From Ditylenchus dipsaci (lineage: Eukaryota; Nematoda; Chromadorea; Rhabditida; Anguinidae): 64,000 bases of DNA. This document shows positions 23,283 through 35,738 of the stretch, piece by piece (position 1 is the first letter of the stretch; every line of letters begins with the position of its first letter). The stretch covers positions 973,450-1,037,449 of the forward strand of contig SADC01001283.1 of NCBI GenBank assembly GCA_004194705.1. The letters run 5' to 3'. The translations under genes and the position numbers were made by a program. The notes under the pieces were generated by a model. That model was given only the letters and a program-made list of their open reading frames with translations, ran no database searches and was not told where the DNA came from.

Positions 23283-24140
23283 TAGAATCATCTTAAAATA
23301 TATTTTTATTTATTTTTCCAAATTGGTTATTACGTTTTGTTCAGCATTAAGAGTTGAGTTTGATGAGCAGCAAAAAAACGAAAAAGAAAATTGAAATTAA
23401 AAATTTGCTATAACACACAAACCGTTAAGTTTAGCAAATTTTCAGCTTTAAGCTATAATTAATCGAATTTTATGACAGGAAATGGGTCTGAATTTTTTCA
23501 ATATCCCCTAACTCAACTTTTAATGTTGAATAGAAAGTAAAAACAGACAGATTTGCAAAATACATCAATAATAATATTTTAGGCGATGTTAAAAAAGTTG
23601 AGACAAAAATGTGAAGGTTGACTTTTGAAAACACTTTACTAGATTGTTTAGCGAATCAGCACACGCTAAAAAATAACAAGGGTACTAAGGCATATTTTTT
23701 CAGGGGCTGCATAAACATGTATAGAGTTACTAACTTCAACAAATCAGTCAACTTACTATACAAAACAAATCCACCGCTTCATCAATATAAAATAAACAAT
23801 CTATGTAGCCTTCAACCACGACTATTTCCTAACACAAAGCTTATGTGAAGCAAGCAAGCAAGCATTTGCTATCACCCAAATTTCAACGAAATTGATACCA
23901 TAAACAGTTTGTTCTTCGGTGGACTTCAATCTTTTCCAACCAAATGGTGTAATCAGCAATAGTTGATGGAAGCATCGACTTCCCGAATTGTTTATTTTCA
24001 AAAAAATCACACTGCCTTATCATTTTTGGCTGAGCGTTGATGCTTTTACATACTTTACAAAAGTTAGGAAAAACAATTGCTTTTGGTCTGCTTCAAAGTA
24101 TTTGAGTTTGTAATCTTCTGTTTTTAGGCAGTCAATAGTA
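23283..24140. other. Intergenic, nothing recognised
   Basis: AT-rich sequence between the mariner palindrome and the first TTL-2 exon. Short open frames here lack features and I support none of them. Confidence 0.5.
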
Positions 24141-26436
24141 ATGAACTCTTCAATTCTTTTTGTCGCTATGGTGCTTTTGCCGTGGCTTTGTGTGGGAAAT
24201 CCGTCTAATCCCACTTTTTCTGATAGTGTGAGGTGTGAAAATTTTTATGGAGTTCGTGTACAGTCTCGATAAATAGACACCTTTCAAGTTTGATCCCCCG
24301 CTGGTTCCGACAATTTTTTGCCTTAACTTTTGAACTTTTGTGCCAGTTGTCTTCGGTCAGTCCCTATCCCAAAATGGCAAGGGATTTTGAAAAAAAGGTT
24401 TCACTATAGCAAGTTTTTGCTTATTCAGACCAAAAAGTCATAACTTTATTAATTATCCGCAAAATCTGAATCTTTGCAATTTTACGGACCAGGCTGTCCA
24501 AACAAAATTGGATAAAGAGCTTCAAAAGTTGGCTCAAAAAATTGACGGACCGCATGAACAAGCTTGAAGAGGGTGTCACTTTAGCGAGGTTTTACTGTAA
24601 TATTATTATTTTCATCTATTATAGTACCCGAAGTACTCGAGCTGAAGGAATCCTTAAGTGTGGACATTCACCAGTTGTGGGAGCATATGTAGGGTATTAA
24701 AAAAACGTTGCTATAAAAAATATACACTTCTTACTAATATCTGAAATCTTATCCATCTAAGCTTTGAATAACAAAAAACTTATTAAAAAAATAAGAAAGC
24801 GAATTTAAACATTACACTTAAATTTTTTTTATTGAGTTGAGTCAAACTAGAGTGGTAAAACTAGAATTTTGCCGATTAAAATTTTTGGTTAAAATACAGA
24901 TTTTGACCAGATCAGTAAAAATCGGTTGAACTCTTCTAATGTATTGATATATTCGCCTTGAATCAATTTCCAATATTTGAAAAAAAATTATAATTTTTGT
25001 TACCTTTTTGTTCACATTTTTAAATTTAAACGGTTGTTAAAAAGTTGCCTGCTAAACTTGAAAAAAAGCAAAAATTGTGAGACCAAGAGGAATATTTTGA
25101 CATAATTTGAGCCGAAAGATAGACTTTAACAGGTGTTATTCTCTGAATAGTTCTGACCATTCAAAATTATAGCTCTGGGTCAAATGCAAAAAGCATTTAC
25201 AATTACAACGCACAAATTTATTTTTGAAATTATAAAAAAGATTCTATTATCTTGTTGCTACTTTTATAACCCAAAATTTACATTTTTTCAGGTTCGACTG
25301 TTCAAAATTACCAACAATGATGGTAATACAGTTGTAAAATTCATATTTGCTCATCGATTTGATTAAAAGAGGAGAGTACTTCCTCAAGAGTTGTTTGACA
25401 TATTTATTTTTAAACATTTTAACATCTTTTTGAACTAAGCCTAATCAAATTTTGTGTAACGTGAGTTAACTATGTTATTTATCGTTACAAAGCTTCAAAA
25501 ACTAAAAGATCTCCGAAATCACCTAAGTTGTATGTAATTTATCCCATCTAATAAATTATTTACAACACAATTTCAATAGTTTACCCCCTCAAATGTTCAA
25601 TGTCTGTTTTTATCAAATATCTTTTAGATTTTTTTTCAATAATAAAACTTCCGCTAAATTTCCGGATCTCTGCTTCTTATTGAGTTACAAACTTACGTAA
25701 TACCATTAAAGAAAAGTATTTGAATGGACCGAATTTCCGAAGAATGTGCTCTACTCAAAGACTTTTCTCAACAACTTCATGAGATGGTATTACATAAGTT
25801 GACTGAGGCGCTTTTGGAGATATTCTAGTCTTTGAAGGCTTTGTGACGATGAAAAAACATAATTTAACTCATGTTATACAGAATTTGCTTAGCTTTAGTT
25901 TAAAAAGATGTTAAAAGGTTTAAAAATAGGAATGTCAAAAAATCCCTAAGGAAGTAGTCTCCTCCTTTAATTTAAAGTTATTTAGAGCTGAGAAATGTTT
26001 TGGCAACAGCTCAAACCGATAGCAGTGGACACTTTACTATCGAGGGAGATACCAGCAATTATCAAGGAGTGGAGGCAAGCATTGACCCCGTGAGTCAAAT
26101 TATCTTTTCTATAAGTGGGAAAGTAAAGCTATAGTTTTAGGTTCTCAAATTCTATCACAAATGCGAGGATGCCGAAGGAAAGGTTAATATACTGTGATTG
26201 CATAAAAAGAGTTATTTTTAAATTTTCCAGAAAGGGTATCGCCGCTTCTCTCTGCGCTACCCAAGAGACTATGTCAACATCGGAAGAGTGGGTATGTATT
26301 TACAAATTTAGGCATTTCACAAAATTAATTTACTGGTCCAACAGCTCGCCGCAGTTACGACATCGGAGTGCTCAACGTCCAGCTGAAATACCCAGCAGAG
26401 TCGCGAGTTGATGCTATTGAAGGGCTGAAGAATTGA
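24141..26436 (+). CDS. Transthyretin-like (TTL) secreted protein 2
   Basis: Seven exons (24141-24232, 24625-24688, 25292-25322, 25986-26089, 26141-26182, 26231-26291, 26345-26436) sum to 486 nt (161 residues). A hydrophobic signal peptide (MNSSILFVAMVLLPWLCVG) is followed by GILKCGHSPVVGAYVRLFK, DSSGHFTIEGD, IDPVLKFYHKCED, GYRRFSLRYPRDYVNIG and YDIGVLNVQLKYPAESR. These are the canonical TTL blocks in order, including the paired Cys of LKCG and YHKCED. It is the same family as TTL-1 but diverged and on the other strand, so it is not a recent tandem duplicate. All introns have GT..AG ends. The donor ending exon 1 was chosen because it alone keeps frame. Confidence 0.92.
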
Positions 26437-26639
26437 GCAACAAAAACAGAATTTATAAATTTTTTATCTATGGACTTCTGTTACAATATTTGAAATGAGA
26501 AATTTCTCTTGATGAGACTGTAAAATTTTAATGCTGGGTTTGTTGGTTAATAAATTCTTTGAGAAACATTTTTTTTTACAGAAAAAGCCAGCTTATATAG
26601 GGCCTATAGCTTGTTTTCATACTGTTTTTGCTTGAAGGC

Positions 26640-26900
26640 AATAGATTAGTACCACACCCCCACCCCCAAGAATCGGACCTTTTCAAAATCACTGTAACTA
26701 CCTTTTAAAACAACAAGTTTAGGCTTACCCCTTAGGCTCGGGTAGGCCAGCGTGCGAAAGTTGTGACTATTAACTGTCTTACGCACTTTTTTATTTATAT
26801 TTGGATACTTTTTACTTAAGTTTAAAAAAGGAAATCGTCGGGGAAGGGGGAGGCGGTATTGACTAGTAGCGCTAAGTAATGTTTTTAAGAATATCAGAAA
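26640..26900. repeat. J repeat (GTAGGCCAGCGT family)
   Basis: A dispersed unit of about 240 bp with AACAACAAGTTTAGGCTTA, GGGTAGGCCAGCGTGCG, TTGTGACT and a TAGTAGCGC end. Related copies lie at 37890-38125 and 60990-61200, with fragments at 22352, 29100 and 33825-33890. The rest of 26437-27374 has no gene. Confidence 0.65.
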
Positions 26901-27374
26901 AACACATGCGTTCTTTAACTCAACTAAGGGGTTAGTAACCTTATGTAGCATGACCACAGCCTTTTCTTAATATGCGTTGATTACATTAGGATAAAATATG
27001 CCATACTATGACCATACAATGACTACACCATGCCACGACAACCCTATGACCATCTGAAACCATTTGAGAAAAACTTCTTTCGAATGTGAGAAGTGTGGCA
27101 TTATGTTGCATACTTTAATAAAATTTATCTAATAAAGAGGCATCTTTGTATAGTTAATTTACACCTAGGCCACAGAACTGTCTGTCAATTTTCTTGCACA
27201 CTCTTGAATAATACATCTTAACACAGATTATAGAATATAAAATCTTTTTTCTATAGAACTATCAATCGAATTATTTAAAATAGTAGAACGTCAAACGTCA
27301 ATAGTATTTGTGTTGCAAAATAAATTGCTTAAAAATATTTAACTAGTATAACTACATGTAAAAAACAATTCCAG

Positions 27375-30300
27375 ATGAATTCGAAACCGAAAAGTGCTAT
27401 TCATAAGCGGCAAAGTAGCAAGGCTCGGAATCCAACTGCAAATAGGATGAGATTCCCTGATAGGTGAGCACTGATTTTACTAATAATATAATTAAATGGT
27501 TTAATATACAGATGTTAATAATATTTTTAATTTTAATTTTTTAGATGGCTGCAGTATGTTCCTGTTGGCAAAGAGTGGGTTTAGTCAATTTTAAAAAATA
27601 CGTCTTACATGGTTATTTTAGTATTCCTGGTCTGAGAATAGTGGCTTTCAAAACTCCACTTCACTCGCAATATTTCACTGGAATGGTAAACAATCAATTT
27701 AGCATTTTTATCGTTATCTTTATTCAGTTTTAAAACATGGCGAACAAATATGTTATAACCTTAGTTGATTCTACTCTCTTAAAGTAACAAGATGTGACCG
27801 AAATAAGTTTATTTTGGATTTCTCATCATCCAATTGCATTTTTGTATATGTCAAAATTTTTGCTGCTTTTTTGAATTTGATGTCGTTTGCCGAACTGCAT
27901 GTTTGTTGCTCTTTCAAATTCTTGATGTTTCTATAGTCTACAGTCTTACACGTAGAAATTTTAGTTTATTCTATTCTATTCTCTTCTTGGTGTCCCAGCT
28001 GAGACCTTTCACCATTAACTACATGATACTCTTTGGCCTCTTCAATTTCGACTCGTATTCCTTCTCTCTCTTTTGCTTGGCAATTTTCGTGAGCTTTAGA
28101 GGCATTTTTAAATAGATATATTTTGTCACCTTTATATAATTAGAAGTCATACGGTGTATCTGTTATCAAGCAATAGTTTTTTTAATCAAAAAAATATGAG
28201 AAGTGTCACAGCAACTCTGAATAGAACTGAAAATTTTTCATCATCTTAAACTTCAGGCTGATGATGATGAGACTCGTTTTGAAGTAAGCACAGTTCTTTC
28301 ATATGTGAGTTTGTTACTTATTCATACTTTGTTATACTATTATTCTTTTATCGTAGGCATCGCAGGCTGGAAAAACGGTATTATTGTTAACATAAAATTT
28401 TTTTAATATTTGTTACTAGGAACAACGGGCGCCTATTGGCGCCTTCATCCTGTTTTTAATAGGGTTGCTGAATGAGATTATAGCCAATATGAAACCCGGA
28501 AAAATCTGAGATGAATCTTGAAAAAAAGCATAGAAAAAAACGCCCAAGAAAATATATATTCACTGTATGAATTCGAAAATTGTTTTGCACAAAATTTGAT
28601 GCCATTTTTTTCGATTTTTATTTTTTTTTCATCTTTTTTGCGTGACTTACTCAATGATTTTGACTGAAATGTGAAGCTTTGATAAAGAAAAACTCTTGCC
28701 TTGAAAAGAACAAAACCTGCTTTTCAGCAGCCCTAGTTTTCACCTATTAATAGTTTAATAGTCACTTAACCAAAAATTTGAGGTGACTGGAATCGAACCT
28801 GCACCGACAAATAGCTCTCGTGTCAGGACAAATGCCATTTTTGAGCAAACTTTTTAAAGGACCATACTTGTTGATGACAATGGGAGTTTGGCAAATTCAA
28901 ATGCGCGCGGAACACTTTTTTTTATTCCGAAATTATTTTTTCAGTCATTTATAATGAATTATAATGGATGACCAAAAAAACAGAGCAGACACGGGAATCG
29001 AACCCGAGACTAATGGTGTACGGTCAGTTCGCCGCATGATCAGTTCGCCCAGGTCAGTTCGCCCCACGATCAGTTCGCCCCGTTTGTGTTTTAGGCTTAG
29101 GCAAGGGTAGGCCAGCGTATGTTAGGACGGACTCAAACATGTTCCCGAACTACAAAAAAGTTAAAAAAATAAGTTTGGGTTTGTTTTTTGTGACATAATG
29201 GTAATTTTTAAAAACGGGGAGAACTGATCTTAGGGCGAACTGACCAGGGCGATCTGATCGTGGGGCGAACTGACCTGTCTCCAGACTAATAATCACCGCA
29301 CTACGCTGCTTTACCACTGAGCTATCTAGGCTTCTTATATAATATTTTTTTTTTCATTTTCATATACCAACAATACATGTTTCAAAAACTGTTTTTGGAG
29401 TGAAAAAAGTGTCCCGCGCGCATTTGAATTTGCCAAATTCTCATTTGCATCAACAAGCATGGTCCTTTAAGTATAATTTAAAAATTTCGGCTTTACTTGG
29501 ATATACCCCCCCCCCCTGCAAATAACGTTTTTTTAATGTTTCCAAACACCCTATATCGAGGGAGTGGGGGGAGGGCGTTGGTAGGGTCAAAATTTCAATG
29601 AAAAATAGACTTCATAAAAGTAGGTGTATCCCCTCTTCGAATTCACTTTTCTGAACGCTCTTTTTCAGACGAAAGCTGGAGCACTTTACCTATACCCCAC
29701 CAGTCGATTAACCTTGACCCCCACCAGTCAAAAGATTCTTTATTTGATTATTTAAAGCAGTACATAAACGATACTATTTATTAAACAAACGACAAATTAA
29801 CGTTTATGTGCTCTATAAGTTATCACATAAAAGCGTTAATTGACTGGTGGGGGTCAAGGTTATTTGACTGATGTGGTGTATATGTAGCTAATTAGGAGAA
29901 CTATTTATTAGTTAAGAAGGCGCATAAACTATATTATTTATTAAAAAACAGAAAGACTAACTCTTATTTGCTGTTTTGAATAATTAAATAAAAATTTTTT
30001 GACTGGTGGGGGTCAAAGTTAATTGACTGGTGGGGGTATATGTAAATTAAGCCCGAAAGCTGATATTGTGGGGAACACGGTGAAATTAGCGACAAAATAA
30101 ATTTCCTATCTATGACTCATTTTTGGCTTCCGAAGTAAAAAAAACGTCAACAAACGTCCACCGCCCACCCTAACCCATATACTATATAGCATTATGTCTT
30201 TTTCAGCTTGGATTGGTAGTCGATTTAACAAATACTGACAAGTACTACAATGCTCAAGATTGTAATATCCTTTCATATAAAGTTTGCTCGTACATATTTT

Positions 30301-31919
30301 TGTTTAAGGGCTGGACAACTCTGTAGAATATCATAAACTGAAGTGCAGAGGTCATGAAGTGAATAAACAAGAAGAAATTGTTCAGAACTTCATTACTACT
30401 ATACTTGAATTTTTGTCTAAGAATGTTAACAATGGTTAGTGTTAGCCATTTGAGCGAAAATAACAAATTGCTTTCAAGATAAGGTGGTTGGAGTCCACTG
30501 TACCCATGGACTGAACAGGACAGGCTACCTCATTTGTAGGTACATGATTGATTGTTTGGGTGTTAGTGCTGCTGAAGCTATCGAAAGTTAGTTTAAGATT
30601 TCAATTCTCAGTATATAACAGTATATTCGATCAGTCGTATAACCACAAAATTACTAGTTTTGGTTTCTTTCTAGTTTTTTTGTGTCTCATAGAATGTTAC
30701 CACTTTTAAACGGGTGATTTTTTCCTGATGTGATTTTGAGATTTCGTAGATGTAGTTCAACCCAGTTATTTTCGGTATTTTTTTGATAAAAAATGTCGCA
30801 AATAATTTTTTATATTTGCCTTGGTTTTAGTGTGTAGTTTTAGTCTAACTCATTTTTAAAGAGAGACTCCAATCAACAGGGGAACCAAGACAAAGTCCAA
30901 AATGTTTGATTTTCAACAAAAACCCATAAAACTTAGTTAGAAAGCGTTTACAAAATTATAATCATATCATAGTTACAGCCGTTTAAAATTGGGCATGTTT
31001 CTTGAAACACCCTGCAAAAAGAGGATTTCTTATATAGCCTGGGTCATATCCGTTTGCCGCATGGTGCTTAAATGTACTTTTTAAAAAGGTTTGTACTTTT
31101 TTGGGACCCCAAATCTTTTTTTTTTTGAAATTTTACGTCAAGAAAAATTTTAGGTCCCCGAAAATCAATAAGCACTGGATAAAATCGTATTTTTCGACGA
31201 AAAATGATCAAATTGTACTTTTTTTAGCGAAGTATACTTTTTTAACATTTTTGAGTTACGTGCCCTAGTTTACCGTGTGACCTCCAATAATCCGCCTCTC
31301 TATATAAAAACCTGTTCTTGTCCTTGTTTTTTTAACCCATTTTTTGATGACTTCTCTTAGACAAGTTAATCGTGGATATGAACTACAACCTGGGTAGCAA
31401 CTTGCCTAAAAGCGATCTTCAAAAAGTAGGTCAAAAACATGATGCCAGAAAGCCGATTTTTGAATTATGAAGGCCGGATTATTAGAAATTATATGACATA
31501 GACGTCATAGTTTTAGTTGCTTTTTGCTGAAAAACACAGTTTTGGGAGAAGCTAGTATAAGCTACCCTACTGTTAACCCATAAAAAATATTGGATTATCA
31601 TTCATGCAATACTTCAACCCATATTGCAGAATTTGAAATGAATAGGGGCCACACCATTGAAAGACACCACTACATCGCCTCCTTATACGAATCAGAAGCT
31701 AGGGCTAAAGCTCTTGGCATATTACCTCCAACCATGCAAGTGCCACTTATCGACAATAAAGCTGAAGAAAATCCGGCAGCCTCGGAGTCGTTAACTCGAA
31801 ATCCAGCAGAACAGGAGTCTGTACCTCAATGTCCAGCAATTGCAGAGTATTTGCCAGGAAATCCTACCCAAAATCAACCAGTTCCAGAAGATATTACTCC
31901 AGCTATTAACAATTCGTAA
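27375..31919 (+). CDS. pir-1: PIR-1/DUSP11-type RNA 5'-triphosphatase
   Basis: This cysteine-phosphatase family removes 5' beta and gamma phosphates from RNA; the C. elegans orthologue acts in ERI/26G small-RNA biogenesis. Nine exons (27375-27463, 27545-27574, 27622-27685, 28257-28304, 28357-28377, 30207-30261, 30309-30434, 30479-30586, 31630-31919) sum to 831 nt, 276 residues. Landmarks: FPDRWLQYVPVGKDIPG, IVAFKTPL, LGLVVDLTNTDKYY, EYHKLKCRGHEV, and the active site HCTHGLNRTGYLICRYMID (HCX5R with catalytic Cys and Arg). The RGHTIERHHYIASLYE segment closes the domain, and a Pro/Glu-rich low-complexity tail (about 80 residues) follows. Exon 2 was ended at 27574 because only that donor keeps frame. 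Introns 5 (28378-30206) and 8 are inflated by transposons. Its 3' end faces the cyclophilin gene, 129 bp away. Confidence 0.93.
28984..29333 (-). tRNA. tRNA-like sequence split by a transposon (pseudogene)
   Basis: The 5' half (29333 down to about 29283) has an intact A box, TAGCTCAGTGGTAAAGC. The 3' half (29014 to 28984) has a perfect B box, GGTTCGATTCC, within a CGGG...CCCG T-arm. The halves are separated by the 268-bp element at 29015-29282. After removal of the insert the length is tRNA-sized, but the acceptor stem pairs poorly and I do not assign an anticodon. It may be a tRNA-derived SINE part rather than a true tRNA gene. Confidence 0.6.
29015..29282. mobile_element. Array-ended element inserted in tRNA-like sequence
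   Basis: Flanked by AGACTAAT at 29007-29014 and 29283-29290. The ends GGTGTACGGTCAGTTCGCC and (inverse) GGAGACAGGTCAGTTCGCC lead into arrays of GATCAGTTCGCCC units on both sides. A J-repeat fragment lies in the centre. Non-coding. Confidence 0.88.
29495..30060. repeat. GACTGGTGGGGGTCAA inverted-repeat element
   Basis: TATACCCCACCAGTC at about 29691 and GACTGGTGGGGGTATA at about 30030 face each other. Inside, TTGACCCCCACCAGTC (29713-29728) and its inverse recur three times. It lies in PIR-1 intron 5. Confidence 0.7.
31065..31270. repeat. GTACTTTTTAAAAGTTTGTAC dispersed repeat, copy 1
   Basis: A direct relative lies at about 34868-35038, with shared TTTGTACTTTT, CCCAAATCTTTTTT, CGACGAAAAATGA and TTGAGTTACGT blocks. 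It sits in PIR-1 intron 8. No coding capacity. Confidence 0.65.
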
Positions 31920-32047
31920 AAAAGTCACTTTTGCCAGTATATGTTCAAATCGGGTTACTTGAATAACAAATAAAAAAGTTTTTATGAAATTTCTTAACAA
32001 CACAAAACATACTAACAACTAAATTAACAAATGGTATATACTTTTAT

Positions 32048-33707
32048 CTACTTCTGAGCAATCTCTCCACAATCCTCGATGACAATTTGCTTGGTAGTGG
32101 CGCCACTCTGGGAACCTTCTCTCTCGATGTTGCTAACAATGTCCATACCCTCAACCACCTTTCCGAAAACCACGTGTTTACCGTCCAGCCACTAGAATTT
32201 ATAAGCTTTTTCAAAGTTCTTTGGGGTTTTCAGAACAATTTTTTTTGCAAATTAAAAATAGGAAACATTAACAACTCTAGTTTTTGTTAGCCATAAAGTA
32301 CGATTTGTTTGATCCAGTGACTACTTAAAGGGGGGAATTTTACGACTACCTTTTTACATAGACTTTTGTTTACTTTTTTAACATATTTTGGCCCTATACG
32401 ACAATAGGTCCCATTTTTGGCCTTGGTCCCCCTGTTGATTTTTTTTATTTTTGCTTTTATTTTAACCAATTTTATTTTCTTCTTTCGGCGACACACTAAC
32501 ATTCATAAATTTTCACGAGTTGTTCAACAAATTTTCTGAAATAATTCTGACGAAAAGCGGCTTCAGCAATGTACGAGGCGAGCAAATTACCACTGGTTCC
32601 ATAGAGTCGCTTGACCTTATGTTTCATATGAGCCCAAAATCCTACTGACTTGTTGGTATGCACACGCAATGGAATTTATTATTGCATTTATTGCAAAAAA
32701 TAGAAAAAAATCAACAGGGGGGACCAAGGCAAAAAATGGGACCTATTGTCGTATAGGGCCCATATTTTGCTTTCTCATCTCAGATGTTTTTACACCAAAA
32801 CTTAGCCCTGAAATTAGAGACGGAAATGAGAGATACTAGAAATTTACTTAACGGTCTTTTGTGACTGTTTAATTGGGCACATAAATTTTGCTCCTTAACT
32901 TTTTCCTTTTTTTGGTACTTTTATTCAAGAACATAAAAAACATGAAAATGAATACATAACTGCCTTGCCAATTTCAACGAAGAGACCGTCAAGGAAATTT
33001 TAGTATCTCTTCTTTTCTGTAGTTACATTTGAGTGGTTACTTGCTCCAATAACTTCATGGCTGATAAAAACATAATTACTGCAAGCTCATTTTTGGCGAA
33101 CCTTTAAAATCCGGGTGCCCTAGGTTAACGAACAAACTTACTGGTGTTTTCACAGTGGTGATGAAAAACTGCGACTGAAAAGGATTTTTATTAAAATATT
33201 AAACATGCAAAAATTTTCTCTCTTTCAACATATACTATAAAAAGTCAAAACTTTTAACTGACTCCATTGGTGTTTTTCCCTGCGTTGGCCATCGACAGAA
33301 GGCCAGGAGTGGTGTGCTTCTCCTGCAACTCGTCGACTCAAAAATGCAAACAAAAAGAAAGTATCCACAAAAAACCTTAAAATTTTCGTCAGCAAATTTG
33401 ATGCCGTAAATGCTCTCTCCACCAGTCCCGTCACCTCTTGTGAAATCGCCACCCTAAAGACAAAAAATATTATTATTATTATTCCTTACAAAGTCTACCT
33501 GAAGCATAAACTGAGGAATAACCCGATGGAACTTGGAGTTTTTGTAGTGTAGGGGTTTCCACATTGACCAAGACCCTTTTCCCCGGTGCACAAGGCCCTG
33601 AAATTCTCCGCTGTTTTAGGAACGACGTCATTGTAGAGCTCAAATACGATCCTCCCAGCCGCTTTGCTGCCGATGAGCATGTCGAAGAATACACGGGGGC
33701 GAGCCAT
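32048..33707 (-). CDS. Cyclophilin-type peptidyl-prolyl isomerase (one-base frame break)
   Basis: It catalyses proline cis-trans isomerisation in the cytosol. Five exons (33499-33707, 33376-33453, 33263-33322, 33142-33174, 32048-32191) encode [30 protein letters not shown], the substrate and catalytic block [38 protein letters not shown] and [19 protein letters not shown], ending CGEIAQK. The exons sum to 524 nt; adding one base gives 175 codons, the normal single-domain size. The break is in exon 1 at about 33553-33557 (GGAAACCCC), after which all splice sites and codons remain good. I therefore favour a functional gene with an assembly deletion; a very young pseudogene is the alternative. 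Intron 4 carries a palindromic transposon. Confidence 0.9.
32390..32760. mobile_element. Palindromic element with 8-bp duplication in cyclophilin intron 4
   Basis: Ends GGCCCTATACGACAATAGG and its inverse, flanked by CATATTTT at 32382-32389 and 32761-32768. The arms include CCTTGGTCCCCCTGTTGA and its inverse. Non-coding, 371 bp. Confidence 0.85.
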
Positions 33708-33948
33708 TTCGTATAATATTCAGTCTTAACTGAATATTAATACAATGATTATTGATTAGAAAAATTAGCGCTATTAGCGAAATTTTCTGGGTCTGGAGCA
33801 TAAATTTGGCTACTTTTTACTTAAGTTAAAACTGAAAATTTTTGGGGGAGGGGTATGGGATGGTGCATTATTCGCTAGTAGGGTCGATAAATTAATAACT
33901 TGGCGTCAAAGAATTAACGTGCAGCCCGGGAACCGAGCAGAGCCTTGA

Positions 33949-34847
33949 AGCCCCGTTTCCAATGAGCGAATTTTCCTTTCACTCCCACTTTGCATTTCAC
34001 TCTCACTCTCAGTGTGTACCCAACAGGAAAAAATTGTCTCTCAGTCTAACTTTCACTCTCACTCGCACTCTCACTCCCACTTTTAGTGTACCCAATGAGT
34101 TTTTTTCACACTCACTTTTAGTGAAAATTTCGCGGGAATTCAAATTTTTCAGTCTGAACCAGCCAAACCAAGTGGTCGTCCACTTGGAGCAAAAAAATTT
34201 TTATTCCGATTTTATGTTTTTTTCCAGCATATCCGAATCAGTCCAGAAAACAGGTTTCGAAACATGAAAAACGTAAAACTTTTTTTATACAAGTGGATGA
34301 CCACTTGGTTTTGTTGTACCCAGGTAGTCGTACCCAGGTTGGGGAACTCAAGTAATGTAGTATTACCCGGTAGTAATATATTTGTCTTGTAAAGAGCTTT
34401 TGAAATTTAAAACGTTTTTCTATGATCCAACTTCAGTTCTATCGGATAATGCATGCACCAACTGAACCAAGTCTTCGTCCACTTGGATAAAAATTTTTTT
34501 TTCACGCTTTTCATGTTTCAAAACCTGTTTTCTGGACTGATTCGGGCATGCTGAAGATGGTTTGATAATAGTAAAATAAGGATTTATATGGTATCTTTGA
34601 GTATTGGGCAATAATTGATTTTACCAAAACTCAAGAAATACCCTACAAAACCGAGTTTTACCACTGTCAAACCATCTTCAGTATGTCCGAATTAGTCCAG
34701 AAAACAGGTTTTGGAATCCGAAAGGAATTCGAAAAAATTTACGCTCAGTCTGCCTTACACTCTCACATTGCGTACACACTGAGAGTGAAAGTGAAAGGCA
34801 GAATGGGAGTGAGAGTGAAAGGAAAATCCGCTCATTGGAAACAAGGC
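33949..34847. mobile_element. TTAA-type element with CACTCTCA arrays (family C, copy 1)
   Basis: The left end AGCCCCGTTTCCAATGAGCG is preceded by TTGA (decayed TTAA). The right end is the inverse CGCTCATTGGAAACAAGGC followed by TTAA (34848-34851). The subterminal arrays are TTTCACTCTCACTCTCAGT units in opposite orientation. The interior holds palindromic K elements (CCAAGTGGTCGTCCACTTGG). The flank 33708-33948 contains part of a J repeat. Confidence 0.82.
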
Positions 34848-35738
34848 TTAAAGGCAGGGAACGTAACTGTACTTTTTAAAAGTTTGTACTTTTCGGGGAC
34901 CTAAAATCTTTTTTATTTTAGAAGTTTTTAGTCAAAATCTTTTTTTGGTGCTCAAAAATCGATAAGCTGGATAAAATGGCACATTTTGACGAAAAATGAC
35001 CAAATTTTACTTTTTTCAAAAATTTGAGTTACGTACCCTGCTTAAAGGGCATATTATATCTAAAATTGGGCAAATGACCATATGGCCAACACACTGCCAT
35101 TGTTATAGTCATTTATACCATAAATTTTTACAATTGGAAAATCTGCCATGATCAGCAAGTAAAAAAAATTGTCAAATAGCCGGCCATGACCCAATATTAT
35201 TTATATCGAGCGTCGCATGTACAGTGAAGTCTTCATATAACTGCCCGCTCGAATTTAGTACCTCAGCTGGTAATACATTTTTTACACCCGAATTTTTAAT
35301 TGGTTTTTGCGATTTTAGAACTTAACTGATTGAAGACAACTGATAAAGAAGAAAGAGTAAAGAAAGTATCGGAACCATGTTTGAGATGAGGATCTGTCGT
35401 TACATTAAGACTTCATTGTTCTTAAGAGAGTTTCCTAGTCAAAGAAAGGTTTTCATAAAGGACTGTCTATAACAGTAAATCTTTCATTCGACAAAAGAAT
35501 ACAAAATTTCAATAAATTTCGAGTAGTTTTTGCTTGAAAAAGTGTTACACAATAGCTTTGAACAAAAAACATTCTAAAACCAAAACTAAATATATTTATC
35601 ATTGTGTAATGGCGGCAATAAAATTTTTAAATTTATTTTTGCTTTCAATAATTCTTCCTAGCTAATCCATATTTTTAGCTTTTCACGAGCGATTTCAGTC
35701 AAAAAAGCTGAAATCCCAATAATAACCTAGCAAAACAC
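34848..35738. other. Dispersed repeat then AT-rich intergenic DNA
   Basis: 34868-35038 is copy 2 of the GTACTTTTT repeat. From 35040 to 35738 nothing coding is supported. This stretch should contain the promoter of the downstream gene, but I see no diagnostic element. Confidence 0.5.

Larger units (their letters stand above)
28857..29470. mobile_element. TTAA-flanked AGGACCAT element holding a tRNA-like gene
   Basis: Left end TTAA + AGGACCATACTTGTTG, right end inverse (CAACAAGCATGGTCCT) + TTAA near 29471. Inner arms GGGAGTTTGGCAAATTCAAA and CGCGCGGAACAC are inverted on the other side. It lies in PIR-1 intron 5. The interior is not palindromic: it contains the split tRNA-like sequence. Confidence 0.8.

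Noticed and set aside
28785..28800. Second tRNA gene (B-box GGTTCGATTCC on minus strand)
   Set aside because: No A box at a suitable distance; probably a fragment.
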